Source: Necropsobacter rosorum (lineage in GTDB: Bacteria > Pseudomonadota > Gammaproteobacteria > Enterobacterales > Pasteurellaceae). Taken from it: a stretch of DNA of 64,000 bases. The notes under the pieces were generated by a model. The model ran no database searches. It saw nothing but the letters and a program-made list of their open reading frames with translations, and was not told the origin of the DNA. Within the stretch, counting starts at the first letter, position 1. Every line of letters begins with the position of its first letter. The stretch is taken from contig CCMQ01000006.1 of the NCBI GenBank assembly GCA_000751835.1, forward strand, positions 1 to 64,000. Reading direction: 5' to 3'. Positions 1-8,737 of the stretch are shown piece after piece. A program made the position numbers and the translations under genes.

Positions 1-20
1 TGACTGACTGACTGACTGAC
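1..20. repeat. Tetranucleotide microsatellite (TGAC)5, truncated by the window
   Basis: Five perfect TGAC units are visible and the tract may continue to the left. It lies in the first codons of the minus-strand frame starting at position 30. A unit length not divisible by three means gain or loss of one unit shifts the frame. Confidence 0.9.
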
Positions 21-30
21 GTTGATTCAT
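1..30 (-). CDS. Start of a phase-variable gene running off the left edge (partial)
   Basis: On the minus strand an ATG at 30-28 opens a frame reading MNQRQSVSQS to the window edge. Its Shine-Dalgarno AAGG (complement of 39-42) lies 8 bases upstream of the start. From the fourth codon the frame consists of GTCA repeats. A tetranucleotide tract directly after a start codon is the classic layout of Haemophilus contingency genes (lic loci, type III mod, haemoglobin receptors), in which slippage switches translation on and off. The product cannot be identified from ten codons. The repeat unit, cyclically AGTC, is the unit known from H. influenzae type III mod, but that is only a hint. Confidence 0.6.
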   Translation of the reverse strand, partial: MNQRQSVSQS

Positions 31-428
31 TTTCTATACCTTAATTATTAGAAAGACTTAACAATTTTGTTATTTTATATTGCTTTATTTTACTTGACCA
101 GTATGTGTGAATATTAATCTTGAACTATAGAAAAATTGTTGCTTGCAGTTCTAGAAAATAATATTTATATGTTTGTGTAATGGTAAATTCATATGGAAAA
201 TATTTTGAAATTTAACCCAGTAAGAACAGAGAGCATTATTATCAGTTTTTATCGATTTTGGGGTCTTAATATAATCATTTATGCGACATCATATAGTCTG
301 TTTTTTTACAGTCAAAATGTTCTAACTTCCTCTGCGGACAAACGAAATCTCACTTGCAACTTAGGGCTAAAAATCATATCCTAACGGCAATTTTTCCATT
401 CTATTTCAGGTCGTATTAGGTCGTGATT

Positions 429-3038
429 ATGCTCGCTAAAGCTAAATACAGAAAAGATTATAAAACCCCCGATTTTACCGTTACCGATATTTTTCTTGAT
501 TTCCAACTTGACCCACAAAAAACCGTCGTCACCGCGACCAGCCGATACCAACGTTTAAACCCGAATGCCGAGACATTGCGTTTGGACGGGCATGGTTTTC
601 AGTTTGCGTCGGTTCGCTTAAACGGCAAAACCTTTAAAGATTACCAACAAAACAGCGAAAGTCTGGTGTTAAATTTAAGCGCGATTGACGCGGAAAAATT
701 CGAACTGGAAGTCATCACCAATCTGGTGCCGGCGGAAAACACCTCGCTGCAAGGGCTGTATCAGTCGGGCGAGGCGCTGTGTACCCAATGCGAAGCGGAA
801 GGATTCCGTCAAATCACCTATATGCTGGATCGACCGGATGTATTGGCGCGTTATACTACCAGAATCACCGCCGACAAAAAGCAATATCCTTATCTGCTGT
901 CCAACGGCAACCGGGTGGACGGCGGCGAAACCGAAGACGGGCGGCATTGGGTGGAATGGCATGATCCTTTCCCTAAACCCAGTTACCTGTTCGCGCTGGT
1001 GGCGGGCGATTTCGATTTACTGCAAGACCGTTTTATCACGAAAAGCGGCCGGGAAGTGGCGCTGGAGCTTTATGTGGATCGCGGTAATCTGAACCGTGCC
1101 GGCTGGGCGATGCAGAGCCTGAAAAAGGCGATGAAATGGGACGAGCAGCGCTTTGATCTGGAATATGATTTGGATATTTATATGATCGTGGCGGTGGATT
1201 TCTTCAACATGGGCGCAATGGAAAATAAAGGATTGAATATTTTCAATGCCAAATATGTGCTGGCGAATCCGCAAACCGCGACGGATGATGATTATCTGGC
1301 GATCGAAAGCGTTATCGCACACGAATATTTCCATAACTGGACGGGAAACCGGGTCACTTGCCGTGACTGGTTTCAGTTAAGCCTGAAAGAAGGGCTGACC
1401 GTGTTCCGCGATCAGGAATTTTCTTCCGATACCGGTTCAAGAGCGGTTAACCGGATTAATAACGTGAAATTTTTACGCACTGCACAGTTCGCCGAAGACG
1501 CCGGCCCGATGTCCCATCCGATCCGGCCGGAAAAAGTGATCGAAATGAATAATTTCTATACCATGACGGTTTATGAAAAAGGGGCGGAAGTGATTCGGAT
1601 GATGCATACCTTGCTGGGGGAAAAAGGCTTTCAGGCGGGGATGAAACGGTATATTGCGGAAAATGACGGCAAGGCCGCCACCTGCGAAGATTTCGTTTCA
1701 GCCATGGAACAGGCTTCCGGCGTGGATTTAACCCAATTCCGGCGCTGGTACAGTCAGTCCGGCACGCCGGAGCTGACGGTGAGTGACAGTTATGATGAAA
1801 AACAGCACATTTATCGTTTGCACGTTTCGCAAATGACACCGCCGACCGCGGATCAAATGGATAAAGTGAATCTGCATATTCCGCTGAAAATCGCATTATA
1901 TGATGAAAGCGGCATTGCTCAGACGCTACAGCACGATGGGCAGGTGGTCAGCGATGTGCTGGATGTGGTGCATAAAGATCAGACCTTTGAATTCCACAAT
2001 ATTTATACCCGTCCGGTGCCGGCGTTATTATGCGATTTTTCCGCGCCGGTAAAACTGGATTATGATTACAGCACCAAGCAGCTGATTACCTTGCTGAAAT
2101 TTGCGAAAAATGATTTTGTGCGCTGGGATGCGGTACAAATGCTGTTCAATGCGGAGTTACGTCGTAACTTATCCCGCTATCAGCAAGGTGAGGCACTGGA
2201 TTTTTCAGCGGAAATTTTAACCGCACTTTATCAGGTTCTGGCGCAGTATCAGACTAACCCGGCGTTGACCTGTCTGATTTTAACCCTGCCGAAAGAAACG
2301 GAATTTGCCGAATTGTTTAAAGTGATCGATCCGGACGGTATCAGCGCGGTACGCGATTTTATGCAGCGTACCATCGCGGATAATCTGAAAGAATTATTGC
2401 TGAGAACCTACAATCAGATTCGGCTGGAAGATTATCGCGTCGAGCAGCAGGATATTGCCTTGCGCGGGCTGCGGAATCTGTGCCTGAATTATCTGGCTTA
2501 CACTTCGGTGGGCAATAATCTGGTGCATAAACATTATTCGTATGCCGATAATATGACCGATTGCCTCGCAGCGCTGAACGCCGCCACTCAGGCACAGCTG
2601 GGCTGTCGGGATAATTTGCTGGCCGATTTTGAGCAAAAATGGCAGCAGGACGGGTTGGTTATGGATAAATGGTTCGCATTACAGGCGACCCGCCCCGACG
2701 AACATAACTTATCCCATGTCGTGCAGCTGATGGATCATCCGAGTTTTAATTTTAACAATCCTAACCGGGTACGCGCGCTGATCGGCAGCTTTGTCGCTCA
2801 GAATCTGAAAGCGTTTCATGCCACCGACGGTTCGGGTTATCGCTTTTTAACCGATATTCTGATCCGTCTGAACGAGAAAAATCCGCAGGTGGCTTCGCGT
2901 CTGGTAGAACCGCTGATTCGTTTCGCGCGCTATGACGCGCAACGGCAGACTCTGATGAAACGGGCATTGGAACGGTTAAGCGAAGTGGAAAATCTGTCTA
3001 AAGATTTATATGAGAAAATAGAAAAAGCGCTGCGATAA
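429..3038 (+). CDS. pepN: Aminopeptidase N (M1 family zinc metallopeptidase)
   Basis: Cytoplasmic broad-specificity aminopeptidase of 869 residues, close to the E. coli length of 870. The M1 exopeptidase motif GAMEN is at residues 262-266. The zinc site HEYFH starts near residue 298, with the third ligand Glu in the following LKEGL segment. I place the start at the ATG at 429 rather than the in-frame GTG at 423, because AGG at 418-420 is 8 bases upstream and the protein then opens like E. coli PepN (MLAKAKYRKDY). It is monocistronic and followed by an inverted-USS hairpin before pyrD. Identification is secure. Confidence 0.97.
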   Translation: MLAKAKYRKDYKTPDFTVTDIFLDFQLDPQKTVVTATSRYQRLNPNAETLRLDGHGFQFASVRLNGKTFKDYQQNSESLVLNLSAIDAEKFELEVITNLVPAENTSLQGLYQSGEALCTQCEAEGFRQITYMLDRPDVLARYTTRITADKKQYPYLLSNGNRVDGGETEDGRHWVEWHDPFPKPSYLFALVAGDFDLLQDRFITKSGREVALELYVDRGNLNRAGWAMQSLKKAMKWDEQRFDLEYDLDIYMIVAVDFFNMGAMENKGLNIFNAKYVLANPQTATDDDYLAIESVIAHEYFHNWTGNRVTCRDWFQLSLKEGLTVFRDQEFSSDTGSRAVNRINNVKFLRTAQFAEDAGPMSHPIRPEKVIEMNNFYTMTVYEKGAEVIRMMHTLLGEKGFQAGMKRYIAENDGKAATCEDFVSAMEQASGVDLTQFRRWYSQSGTPELTVSDSYDEKQHIYRLHVSQMTPPTADQMDKVNLHIPLKIALYDESGIAQTLQHDGQVVSDVLDVVHKDQTFEFHNIYTRPVPALLCDFSAPVKLDYDYSTKQLITLLKFAKNDFVRWDAVQMLFNAELRRNLSRYQQGEALDFSAEILTALYQVLAQYQTNPALTCLILTLPKETEFAELFKVIDPDGISAVRDFMQRTIADNLKELLLRTYNQIRLEDYRVEQQDIALRGLRNLCLNYLAYTSVGNNLVHKHYSYADNMTDCLAALNAATQAQLGCRDNLLADFEQKWQQDGLVMDKWFALQATRPDEHNLSHVVQLMDHPSFNFNNPNRVRALIGSFVAQNLKAFHATDGSGYRFLTDILIRLNEKNPQVASRLVEPLIRFARYDAQRQTLMKRALERLSEVENLSKDLYEKIEKALR

Positions 3039-3070
3039 TCCGTCAGCGGCGCTGAGGATATTCTTCCCGA

Positions 3071-3097
3071 AAAGTGCGCGAAAATCGACCGCACTTT
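3071..3097 (+). terminator. Hairpin of opposed USS-like sequences after pepN
   Basis: AAAGTGCG (3071-3078) pairs with CGCACTTT (3090-3097). The right arm contains an exact USS core (3088-3096); the left arm deviates in its last two bases. Placement 33 bases after the pepN stop fits termination, although there is no long T-run. Confidence 0.55.
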
Positions 3098-3159
3098 ACA
3101 ATGACATACTGCGGCGGACGTGATGTTCGCCCTTATTATCCTACGAGAGACAAACAACC

Positions 3160-4179
3160 ATGTATTCATTAATCAGAAAAGCGATTTTTTCCCTGGATGC
3201 GGAAAATGCCCACGATTTAACCATTCAGTTGCTGAAAATCGCCGGCAATTCACCGTTAAAACCCTTGCTTAAAGCGGCTTTGGCCTGTCCGAAAGGAAAC
3301 GAAAAAACGGTGATGGGCGTTCGGTTCAGCAATCCTATCGGTTTAGCCGCAGGCGCCGATAAAAACGCAGAAGCGATCGACGGTTTCGGTGCGATGGGAT
3401 TCGGCTTTATTGAAGTCGGTACGGTCACGCCGTTGGCACAGGACGGAAACCCGAAGCCGCGCCAGTTTCGTTTGCCTGATGCGGAAGGCATTATCAACCG
3501 TAACGGGTTTAATAACAAAGGTATCGATTATGTGGTGGAAAACGTCAAAAGCGCCAAATATCGCGGCGTGATCGGGATCAATATCGGCAAGAATAAAGCG
3601 ACCCCGATCGAAAACGGCAAAGACGATTATATTTATTGTCTGAATAAAGCCTACAATTACGCCGGATATATTACGGTCAATATTTCCTCGCCGAATACGC
3701 CGGATCTGCGCCGCTTGCAATACGGCGACGCCTTTGAGGATTTGCTGCAAAGCCTTAAAGCCCGGCAGAAGATTCTGGCGGAGCAATATAATAAATATGT
3801 CCCGATTGCGGTTAAAATCGCACCGGATTTAAACGAAGCGGAATTAGTGCAAATCGCCGACAGTCTACGGCGCCATGCCATCGACGGTGTGATCGCCACC
3901 AATACCACCGTTTCCCGTGATACCGTCTCCGGCCTGAAAAATGCCGAACAAAGCGGCGGCCTGAGCGGAAAACCGCTGCAACATAAAAGCACGGCAATCA
4001 TCGCGCGCTTATATCAGGAACTTAAAGGCGACATCCCGATTATCGGCAGCGGCGGTATTGACGGCGTACAGAACGCACAGGAAAAAATCAACGCCGGCGC
4101 AGAATTATTACAAGTCTATTCCGGCCTGATCTACCACGGCCCGGCCCTGATAAAAGAGTTGGTTTTAGCGATTAAATAG
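3160..4179 (+). CDS. pyrD: Dihydroorotate dehydrogenase (quinone), class 2
   Basis: Membrane-associated FMN enzyme that oxidises dihydroorotate to orotate in pyrimidine synthesis and passes electrons to quinone. It has 339 residues against 336 in E. coli. The N-terminal helix ([20 protein letters not shown]) is the quinone and membrane docking segment of class 2 enzymes. The segments [24 protein letters not shown] and [11 protein letters not shown] are typical FMN and substrate contacts, and the C-terminal IGSGGIDG binds the FMN phosphate. GAGAGAC precedes the ATG. The gene stands alone and ends at a clear terminator. Confidence 0.97.
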   Translation: MYSLIRKAIFSLDAENAHDLTIQLLKIAGNSPLKPLLKAALACPKGNEKTVMGVRFSNPIGLAAGADKNAEAIDGFGAMGFGFIEVGTVTPLAQDGNPKPRQFRLPDAEGIINRNGFNNKGIDYVVENVKSAKYRGVIGINIGKNKATPIENGKDDYIYCLNKAYNYAGYITVNISSPNTPDLRRLQYGDAFEDLLQSLKARQKILAEQYNKYVPIAVKIAPDLNEAELVQIADSLRRHAIDGVIATNTTVSRDTVSGLKNAEQSGGLSGKPLQHKSTAIIARLYQELKGDIPIIGSGGIDGVQNAQEKINAGAELLQVYSGLIYHGPALIKELVLAIK

Positions 4180-4231
4180 CATTGTTGTGCCAAGTGCAAA
4201 CGCCACTTTTTGATATATCATCATTTAATAT

Positions 4232-4265
4232 CCCCATAAGACCGGATGGTGTTATGGGGGTTTTT
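4232..4265 (+). terminator. Rho-independent terminator after pyrD
   Basis: CCCCATAA (4232-4239) pairs with TTATGGGG (4252-4259) and is followed by a T-run at 4261-4265. The AT-rich stretch from 4266 to 4468 contains no gene and holds the regulatory region of the next operon. Confidence 0.85.
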
Positions 4266-4399
4266 ATAGTTATATTATAACCGTAATATCTAAATTCCTT
4301 TATTTATAATAAGTTATTTTATTTGTTGGAAAAATACGACTGCATCCAACACCTTTACTCTAATATTTCTTCTATTTTTCTTAAAATCGAACCTGAATG

Positions 4400-4416
4400 T
4401 TCGTTTTATATACGAA
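4400..4416. promoter_or_regulatory. Candidate DeoR-family operator
   Basis: TTCGT (4400-4404) and ACGAA (4412-4416) form a perfect inverted repeat 52 bases upstream of the regulator start. TTTCG-type half sites are common in operators of DeoR regulators. The position, directly in front of a gene encoding a DeoR HTH, suggests autoregulation. This is an inference from position and motif. Confidence 0.45.
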
Positions 4417-4468
4417 AACGATTCTTATATCACATTCTTATTTATTTAACATCGGTAGAATCCTTACT

Positions 4469-5674
4469 ATGCAGAATTTAACTCAGAATGAACGTCAGTT
4501 GTTTATTTTAAAACTTTTAGCTAATGAAGATATTTTTTTGTCCGCACAACGGTTAGCTGAAAAGTTTAATGTTTCTCCGAAAACAATTCGCCAGGATATT
4601 AGAAAATTAAGTAGTCTTGGTTTAGTTTCTCGCGTTCATGGCGGAATCAGAAAGAGAGAAGGTGTAAATTTAAGTTTCCAGGATATTCAATCTGCTTTTG
4701 CAGAAAGGCTAGATGAAACTTTATTCAGTTTGCATTTAGAAACTATGAATCAAAATATATTAACTAAAAATAAAATCTTAATTTTTGGTGCATTTAATAT
4801 TGATATTCTTATTAAACTTACAGAGTTTCCCAAACCGAGAGATACCATATTAAGTAAGGAAACTGATTATATGATGGGAGGAAAAGGGTTTAATCAGGCT
4901 CAAGCCATATGTGCGAATAATACGGCTGTAACTTATGTCACTAAAATCGGTAGGGATCATTTTTATCGGTATGTGAAAAACTATTTAAGCTCTCGTAAAA
5001 ATATGAAAAGTATTATTTTTGAATCAGAAGAATTTTCGACGGGTATGGCTGTTGTTTTAGTTCGTGAGGACGGTGAAAAAGAAATTATTGTTAATCCCGG
5101 TGCAAATCAAAAAATCAAAAAAGAAGATATCTTTTCTATCAGTGATGAGATCTTGCAGGCAGAATTTATTTCATTACAGATGGAAAACAATTTAGATGCG
5201 ACAATTACTTTAATGAGTCTCGCACATCAATTGCAACGAAAAATTGTTCTTGATCCGACGCCTTTTGTACCGGAGATCCTTGACTTTTTATCAATGGTTT
5301 ATTTGTTGATTCCCAATATCAGTCAGGCTGAAAAGATTACGGGTATAACCATTAAGGATGATACGGATGCGATATCGGCAGTTCAGATGATACATAAAAT
5401 GGGAGTTGAAAATATCGTCTTGACGTTGGGAGAAAAAGGCGCGATTGCCTCAACAAAAGAACGCTATCAAAGATTTAGCTCTTATAAGGCAATCGTTGTA
5501 GATAAATCGGGTATTGGTGATGGCTTTAATGGCGCATTACTTTCTCGTTTAGTTGCCGGTGATGATTTGTTTACCGCGACTGATTATGCCTGTGCTTATG
5601 CATCGTTATGCATTGAACGATTCGGCGCTTCAAGTATGCCGAACGGAGAATTAGTTAAGATAAGAATGAAATAG
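4469..5674 (+). CDS. DeoR-type HTH fused to PfkB-family sugar kinase
   Basis: A 401-residue two-domain protein. Residues about 5-60 form a DeoR winged HTH (LAEKFNVSPKTIRQDIRKL, then the usual VHGG turn). Residues about 100-395 are a ribokinase/PfkB fold with signature 1 GGKGFNQAQA and signature 2 DKSGIGDGFNG, which keeps the GxGD anion hole and the catalytic Asp. The kinase half therefore looks active, not just a sensor. An upstream in-frame ATG at 4397 overlaps the candidate operator and has no ribosome site, so I use the ATG at 4469. The gene leads the operon and probably both regulates it and phosphorylates a ligand. HTH-kinase fusions such as E. coli YeiI are a precedent; the substrate is unknown. 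Confidence 0.85.
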   Translation: MQNLTQNERQLFILKLLANEDIFLSAQRLAEKFNVSPKTIRQDIRKLSSLGLVSRVHGGIRKREGVNLSFQDIQSAFAERLDETLFSLHLETMNQNILTKNKILIFGAFNIDILIKLTEFPKPRDTILSKETDYMMGGKGFNQAQAICANNTAVTYVTKIGRDHFYRYVKNYLSSRKNMKSIIFESEEFSTGMAVVLVREDGEKEIIVNPGANQKIKKEDIFSISDEILQAEFISLQMENNLDATITLMSLAHQLQRKIVLDPTPFVPEILDFLSMVYLLIPNISQAEKITGITIKDDTDAISAVQMIHKMGVENIVLTLGEKGAIASTKERYQRFSSYKAIVVDKSGIGDGFNGALLSRLVAGDDLFTATDYACAYASLCIERFGASSMPNGELVKIRMK

Positions 5675-5722
5675 GCTAGGTCATGTGCTTAGTTTTTTAT
5701 AATCCACTCAATGAGGTGAAAG

Positions 5723-6673
5723 ATGAAAAAGTTATTTGCTAAAACACTAATTGTAATTTCCGTCTTCTTTTCAATTAATACATTGGCGGCTTATCCCGAA
5801 AAACCGATTACGATTATTGTGCCTTGGGGAGCCGGAGGAAATACAGATACGGTGGCTCGTCTGGTTGCTAAAGGGCTACAGGAAGAACTTAATGTTAATG
5901 TCAATGTGGTTAATCGTACCGGCGGTAGCGGAGTCGTTGGACATAATGCGATTAAACAGGCTAAACCTGATGGGTACACTTTAGGGATTACCACGGTGGA
6001 AATTGCTATGATGCATCACCAGAAAATGACGGATTTGAGCTATCAGGATTATACGCCGATTGCACGTTTAGCCGTGATATCCGGAGGGATACAGGTTGCA
6101 AAAGACTCTCCTTACAATGATGTTAACGCATTACTTGTTGCTATCAAAGATAATCCGGGAAAATTGAAAGCATCTGGTAGCGGATTAAATTCTATCTGGC
6201 ATTTGAATCTATTAGGTATTTTAAAAAGCGCAGGACTGGCCGAAAACAGTGTGAAATTTGTACCCTCCCAAGGGGCGAGTGCAGCTTTGCAGGAACTCGT
6301 CTCCGGTGGGATTGATTTTGTAACTTCATCGCCGGGAGAAGCGCAAAGTATGACCAATGCCGGAATGGTTAAGCATTTAGCGATTGTTAGCGCAGAGAAA
6401 AGCGCATTATATCCTGATATTCCTGTTTATCAGGAAGTGACGCCCTATAAATGGACATTAAATGCTTGGAATGTATTATCCGCACCGAAAAATCTGCCGG
6501 ATGATATTCGGAAGATATTAACCAAAGCGATGGAAAAAGTTTATTCGAATGGCGAACTACAAAAATTTGCCAGCAAGCAGGGATTTGAAGTCAGCGCTTT
6601 ATATGATCAAGACTTAGAAAAATTTATGATGGATGAAGATGAAAAATTCGGTAAATTGATTCTAGCCCAATAA
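5723..6673 (+). CDS. tctC: TctC/Bug-family periplasmic solute-binding protein
   Basis: A 316-residue extracytoplasmic receptor of a tripartite tricarboxylate-type transporter. A signal peptide covers about residues 1-22 (MKKLFAK start, hydrophobic core, cleavage near LAA-YP). It is followed by the family's YPEKPITIIVPWGAGGNTD opening, whose loop binds the ligand carboxylate. GAGGTGA lies just upstream of the ATG. It sits 48 bases after the regulator gene and begins the transporter block. Bug proteins bind many carboxylates, so citrate cannot be assumed. The aldolase and kinase genes downstream suggest a hydroxylated organic acid. Confidence 0.9.
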   Translation: MKKLFAKTLIVISVFFSINTLAAYPEKPITIIVPWGAGGNTDTVARLVAKGLQEELNVNVNVVNRTGGSGVVGHNAIKQAKPDGYTLGITTVEIAMMHHQKMTDLSYQDYTPIARLAVISGGIQVAKDSPYNDVNALLVAIKDNPGKLKASGSGLNSIWHLNLLGILKSAGLAENSVKFVPSQGASAALQELVSGGIDFVTSSPGEAQSMTNAGMVKHLAIVSAEKSALYPDIPVYQEVTPYKWTLNAWNVLSAPKNLPDDIRKILTKAMEKVYSNGELQKFASKQGFEVSALYDQDLEKFMMDEDEKFGKLILAQ

Positions 6674-6686
6674 CGAACTGGAGAAT

Positions 6687-6710
6687 GGCTCTCTTAACGG
6701 GAGCCGTTAA
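6687..6710 (+). promoter_or_regulatory. Two overlapping, mutually exclusive hairpins between tctC and tctB
   Basis: GGCTC (6687-6691) can pair with GAGCC (6701-6705). Alternatively TTAACGG (6694-6700) pairs perfectly with CCGTTAA (6704-6710) around a GAG loop. The two stems share bases and cannot form together. Intercistronic stems after binding-protein genes commonly protect or attenuate the message so that receptor is made in excess over the membrane subunits. Confidence 0.5.
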
Positions 6711-6716
6711 TATATT

Positions 6717-7163
6717 ATGGTCAGATTAATCATGCCCTTTATTTTATGTATATTCGGTTTAGTCATTTCTATTTACAGTTATAGTACCTATGGGGATTTT
6801 AATAGTTATGGCGCGGCGTTTTATCCGACAGTCATTGGTGGTTTGGTATTCTTTTTTTCTCTGGTTGATTTCGTAATGGAAATAAAAATGAAAGAACAGT
6901 ATATCTTTCAGCGCTTTAATTTATTACGAGATGGTAAAACCATTTTATTAATGTGTGGTCTTGTATTTTTTTACATTTTTTGTGTCGAGTATCTAGGTTT
7001 TATTTTAACCGCTTCAATTATTTTAATTGTCTGGACATTACCGCTATTAAAAACAGGTAAAATTCTAACCGCACTTTTTCTGATTATTCTTTCTGTCGGT
7101 ATTTATTATTTATTTGCCCATATTCTTTTAGTCAACCTGCCGAGTAGTATGTTCTTTAGATAG
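6717..7163 (+). CDS. tctB: TctB-family small transporter membrane subunit
   Basis: A 148-residue integral membrane protein with four hydrophobic segments at about residues 5-20, 35-55, 73-98 and 103-142. It has the TctB hallmark of a first helix followed by a YGAAFYPTVIGG-like loop. It carries one exact USS core (7068-7076), so this operon has been exposed to Pasteurellaceae sequence evolution rather than arriving very recently. The stop codon TAG (7161-7163) overlaps the Shine-Dalgarno of tctA, which implies coupled expression. Confidence 0.88.
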   Translation: MVRLIMPFILCIFGLVISIYSYSTYGDFNSYGAAFYPTVIGGLVFFFSLVDFVMEIKMKEQYIFQRFNLLRDGKTILLMCGLVFFYIFCVEYLGFILTASIILIVWTLPLLKTGKILTALFLIILSVGIYYLFAHILLVNLPSSMFFR

Positions 7164-7171
7164 GAGGTGAT

Positions 7172-8674
7172 ATGGATATTTTAATAAACGCATTGGCATT
7201 TATCGATCTCAATGCACTTATTTCTGTGGTTATTGCCGGTTTGTTCGGGCTATTTGTCGGTTCTATTCCGGGACTTACCGCAACAATGGCAGTGGCTTTA
7301 ATGGTGCCTTTTACTTTCTTTATGGAACCGATTCCCGCTTTAGCATTAATGATTTCGGTAGGCGCATCATCTATTTATGCGGGAGATATTCCCGGTGCAC
7401 TGTTGAGAATTCCTGGGACACCGGCATCTGCCGCTTATGTAGAAGATAGTTATTTACTGGTCAAACAGGGCAAGGTTAACCGTGTATTGGGATTAGGTCT
7501 TGCCAGTTCGGTTATCGGCGGAGTGATTGGGACGATTATTTTAGCTGCCGCCGCACCGAATTTAGCCAGATTCGCACTAAAATTTAGCTCTTTTGAATAT
7601 ATGTGGCTTTCATTGTTAGGTTTAAGCTGCGCTACTTTAATTTCCAGTAAATTTATTATCAAAAGTTTGTTAACGTTGTTATTTGGCATTTTAATTTCTA
7701 CGATTGGCTTTGATGAGTTTACAGGGCAAGCCCGGTTCACCTTCGGTTTAGTTTCTTTATATGAAGGTATGAGCTTCATTCCTGCAATGATTGGTTTATT
7801 CGCTATCTCCGGCGCCATAGAATATTATGCAAACCGGCATAAAACGATACAAATTAAAACATCTGATGAACTTATTCACAAAGGCTCTTTGAATATTTTT
7901 AACGGACTGGGCAATACGTTATTTAAACGTAAATTCGGTATTTTACGCAGTAGTGTGATAGGTACGTTAATCGGCGCTTTACCGGGGGCTGGTGCAGATA
8001 TTGCCGCTTGGATTTCCTATGCCGTCTCGAAAAAAACGTCTCGGCATCCCGAGATGTACGGTAAAGGTGCGGAAGACGCTATTATAGATGCGTCCAGCAG
8101 TAACAATGCCAGTCTTGCCGGTAGTTGGATCCCATCGTTAGTATTTGGTATTCCGGGTGATTCTGCAGCAGCAATTATTATTGGGGTATTGTATATGAAA
8201 GATATGCAACCCGGCCCATCGCTCTTTTTATTTCAACCGGAAAAACTGTACGCAGTATTTATAATTTTTCTGATTGCCAACTTAGCTCTTATTCCTTTAG
8301 CGCTCATTGTCGTCAATTTTCTGAAAAAAATTATTCAGATTAATAAAGATATTCTTTATCCGATTATTATTATTTTCAGTATAGTTGGTGCTTACGCAAT
8401 TAATAATTCTTTAGAATCTATAGTTGTAATGTTAATAATGGGAATTATCGGATATATCCTACAAAAAAATGGTTATCCGATTTCGCCAATTATTTTAGGG
8501 ATGATTTTAGGACCAATGCTGGAAAGAAATTTATTAGCTTCTCTGACGAAATCTGACGGTAATTTGATTGCTTTTGTAGAAAGACCCGTATCTGCCGTCT
8601 TGGCTTGCTTTTTTCTACTTGTAATGGCATTGCAGGTGAGAGGCATAATCAAAAACTTTACAGAAAGTCATTAA
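7172..8674 (+). CDS. tctA: TctA-family large transporter membrane subunit
   Basis: A 500-residue polytopic permease of the tripartite tricarboxylate transporter family, usual length. It shows the repeated family motifs GLFVGSIPGLTATMAVAL near the N-terminus and GTLIGALPGAGADIAAW in the second half, matching the inverted-repeat fold. The translation signal AGGAGGTGA (7162-7170) overlaps the end of tctB. Together with the receptor and TctB it forms a secondary, cation-driven high-affinity importer in the inner membrane. The substrate is not evident from the sequence. Confidence 0.92.
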   Translation: MDILINALAFIDLNALISVVIAGLFGLFVGSIPGLTATMAVALMVPFTFFMEPIPALALMISVGASSIYAGDIPGALLRIPGTPASAAYVEDSYLLVKQGKVNRVLGLGLASSVIGGVIGTIILAAAAPNLARFALKFSSFEYMWLSLLGLSCATLISSKFIIKSLLTLLFGILISTIGFDEFTGQARFTFGLVSLYEGMSFIPAMIGLFAISGAIEYYANRHKTIQIKTSDELIHKGSLNIFNGLGNTLFKRKFGILRSSVIGTLIGALPGAGADIAAWISYAVSKKTSRHPEMYGKGAEDAIIDASSSNNASLAGSWIPSLVFGIPGDSAAAIIIGVLYMKDMQPGPSLFLFQPEKLYAVFIIFLIANLALIPLALIVVNFLKKIIQINKDILYPIIIIFSIVGAYAINNSLESIVVMLIMGIIGYILQKNGYPISPIILGMILGPMLERNLLASLTKSDGNLIAFVERPVSAVLACFFLLVMALQVRGIIKNFTESH

Positions 8675-8737
8675 ATACAGATTCTGTGTACCAATAAAGT
8701 AGATTATTCAATGTATTACAACAGCAAGGAGAATATT

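Noticed and set aside
193-384. 63-codon open frame upstream of pepN
   Set aside because: No ribosome site, AT-rich composition and a residue mix like translated non-coding DNA. It lies in the promoter region shared by pepN and the leftward gene.
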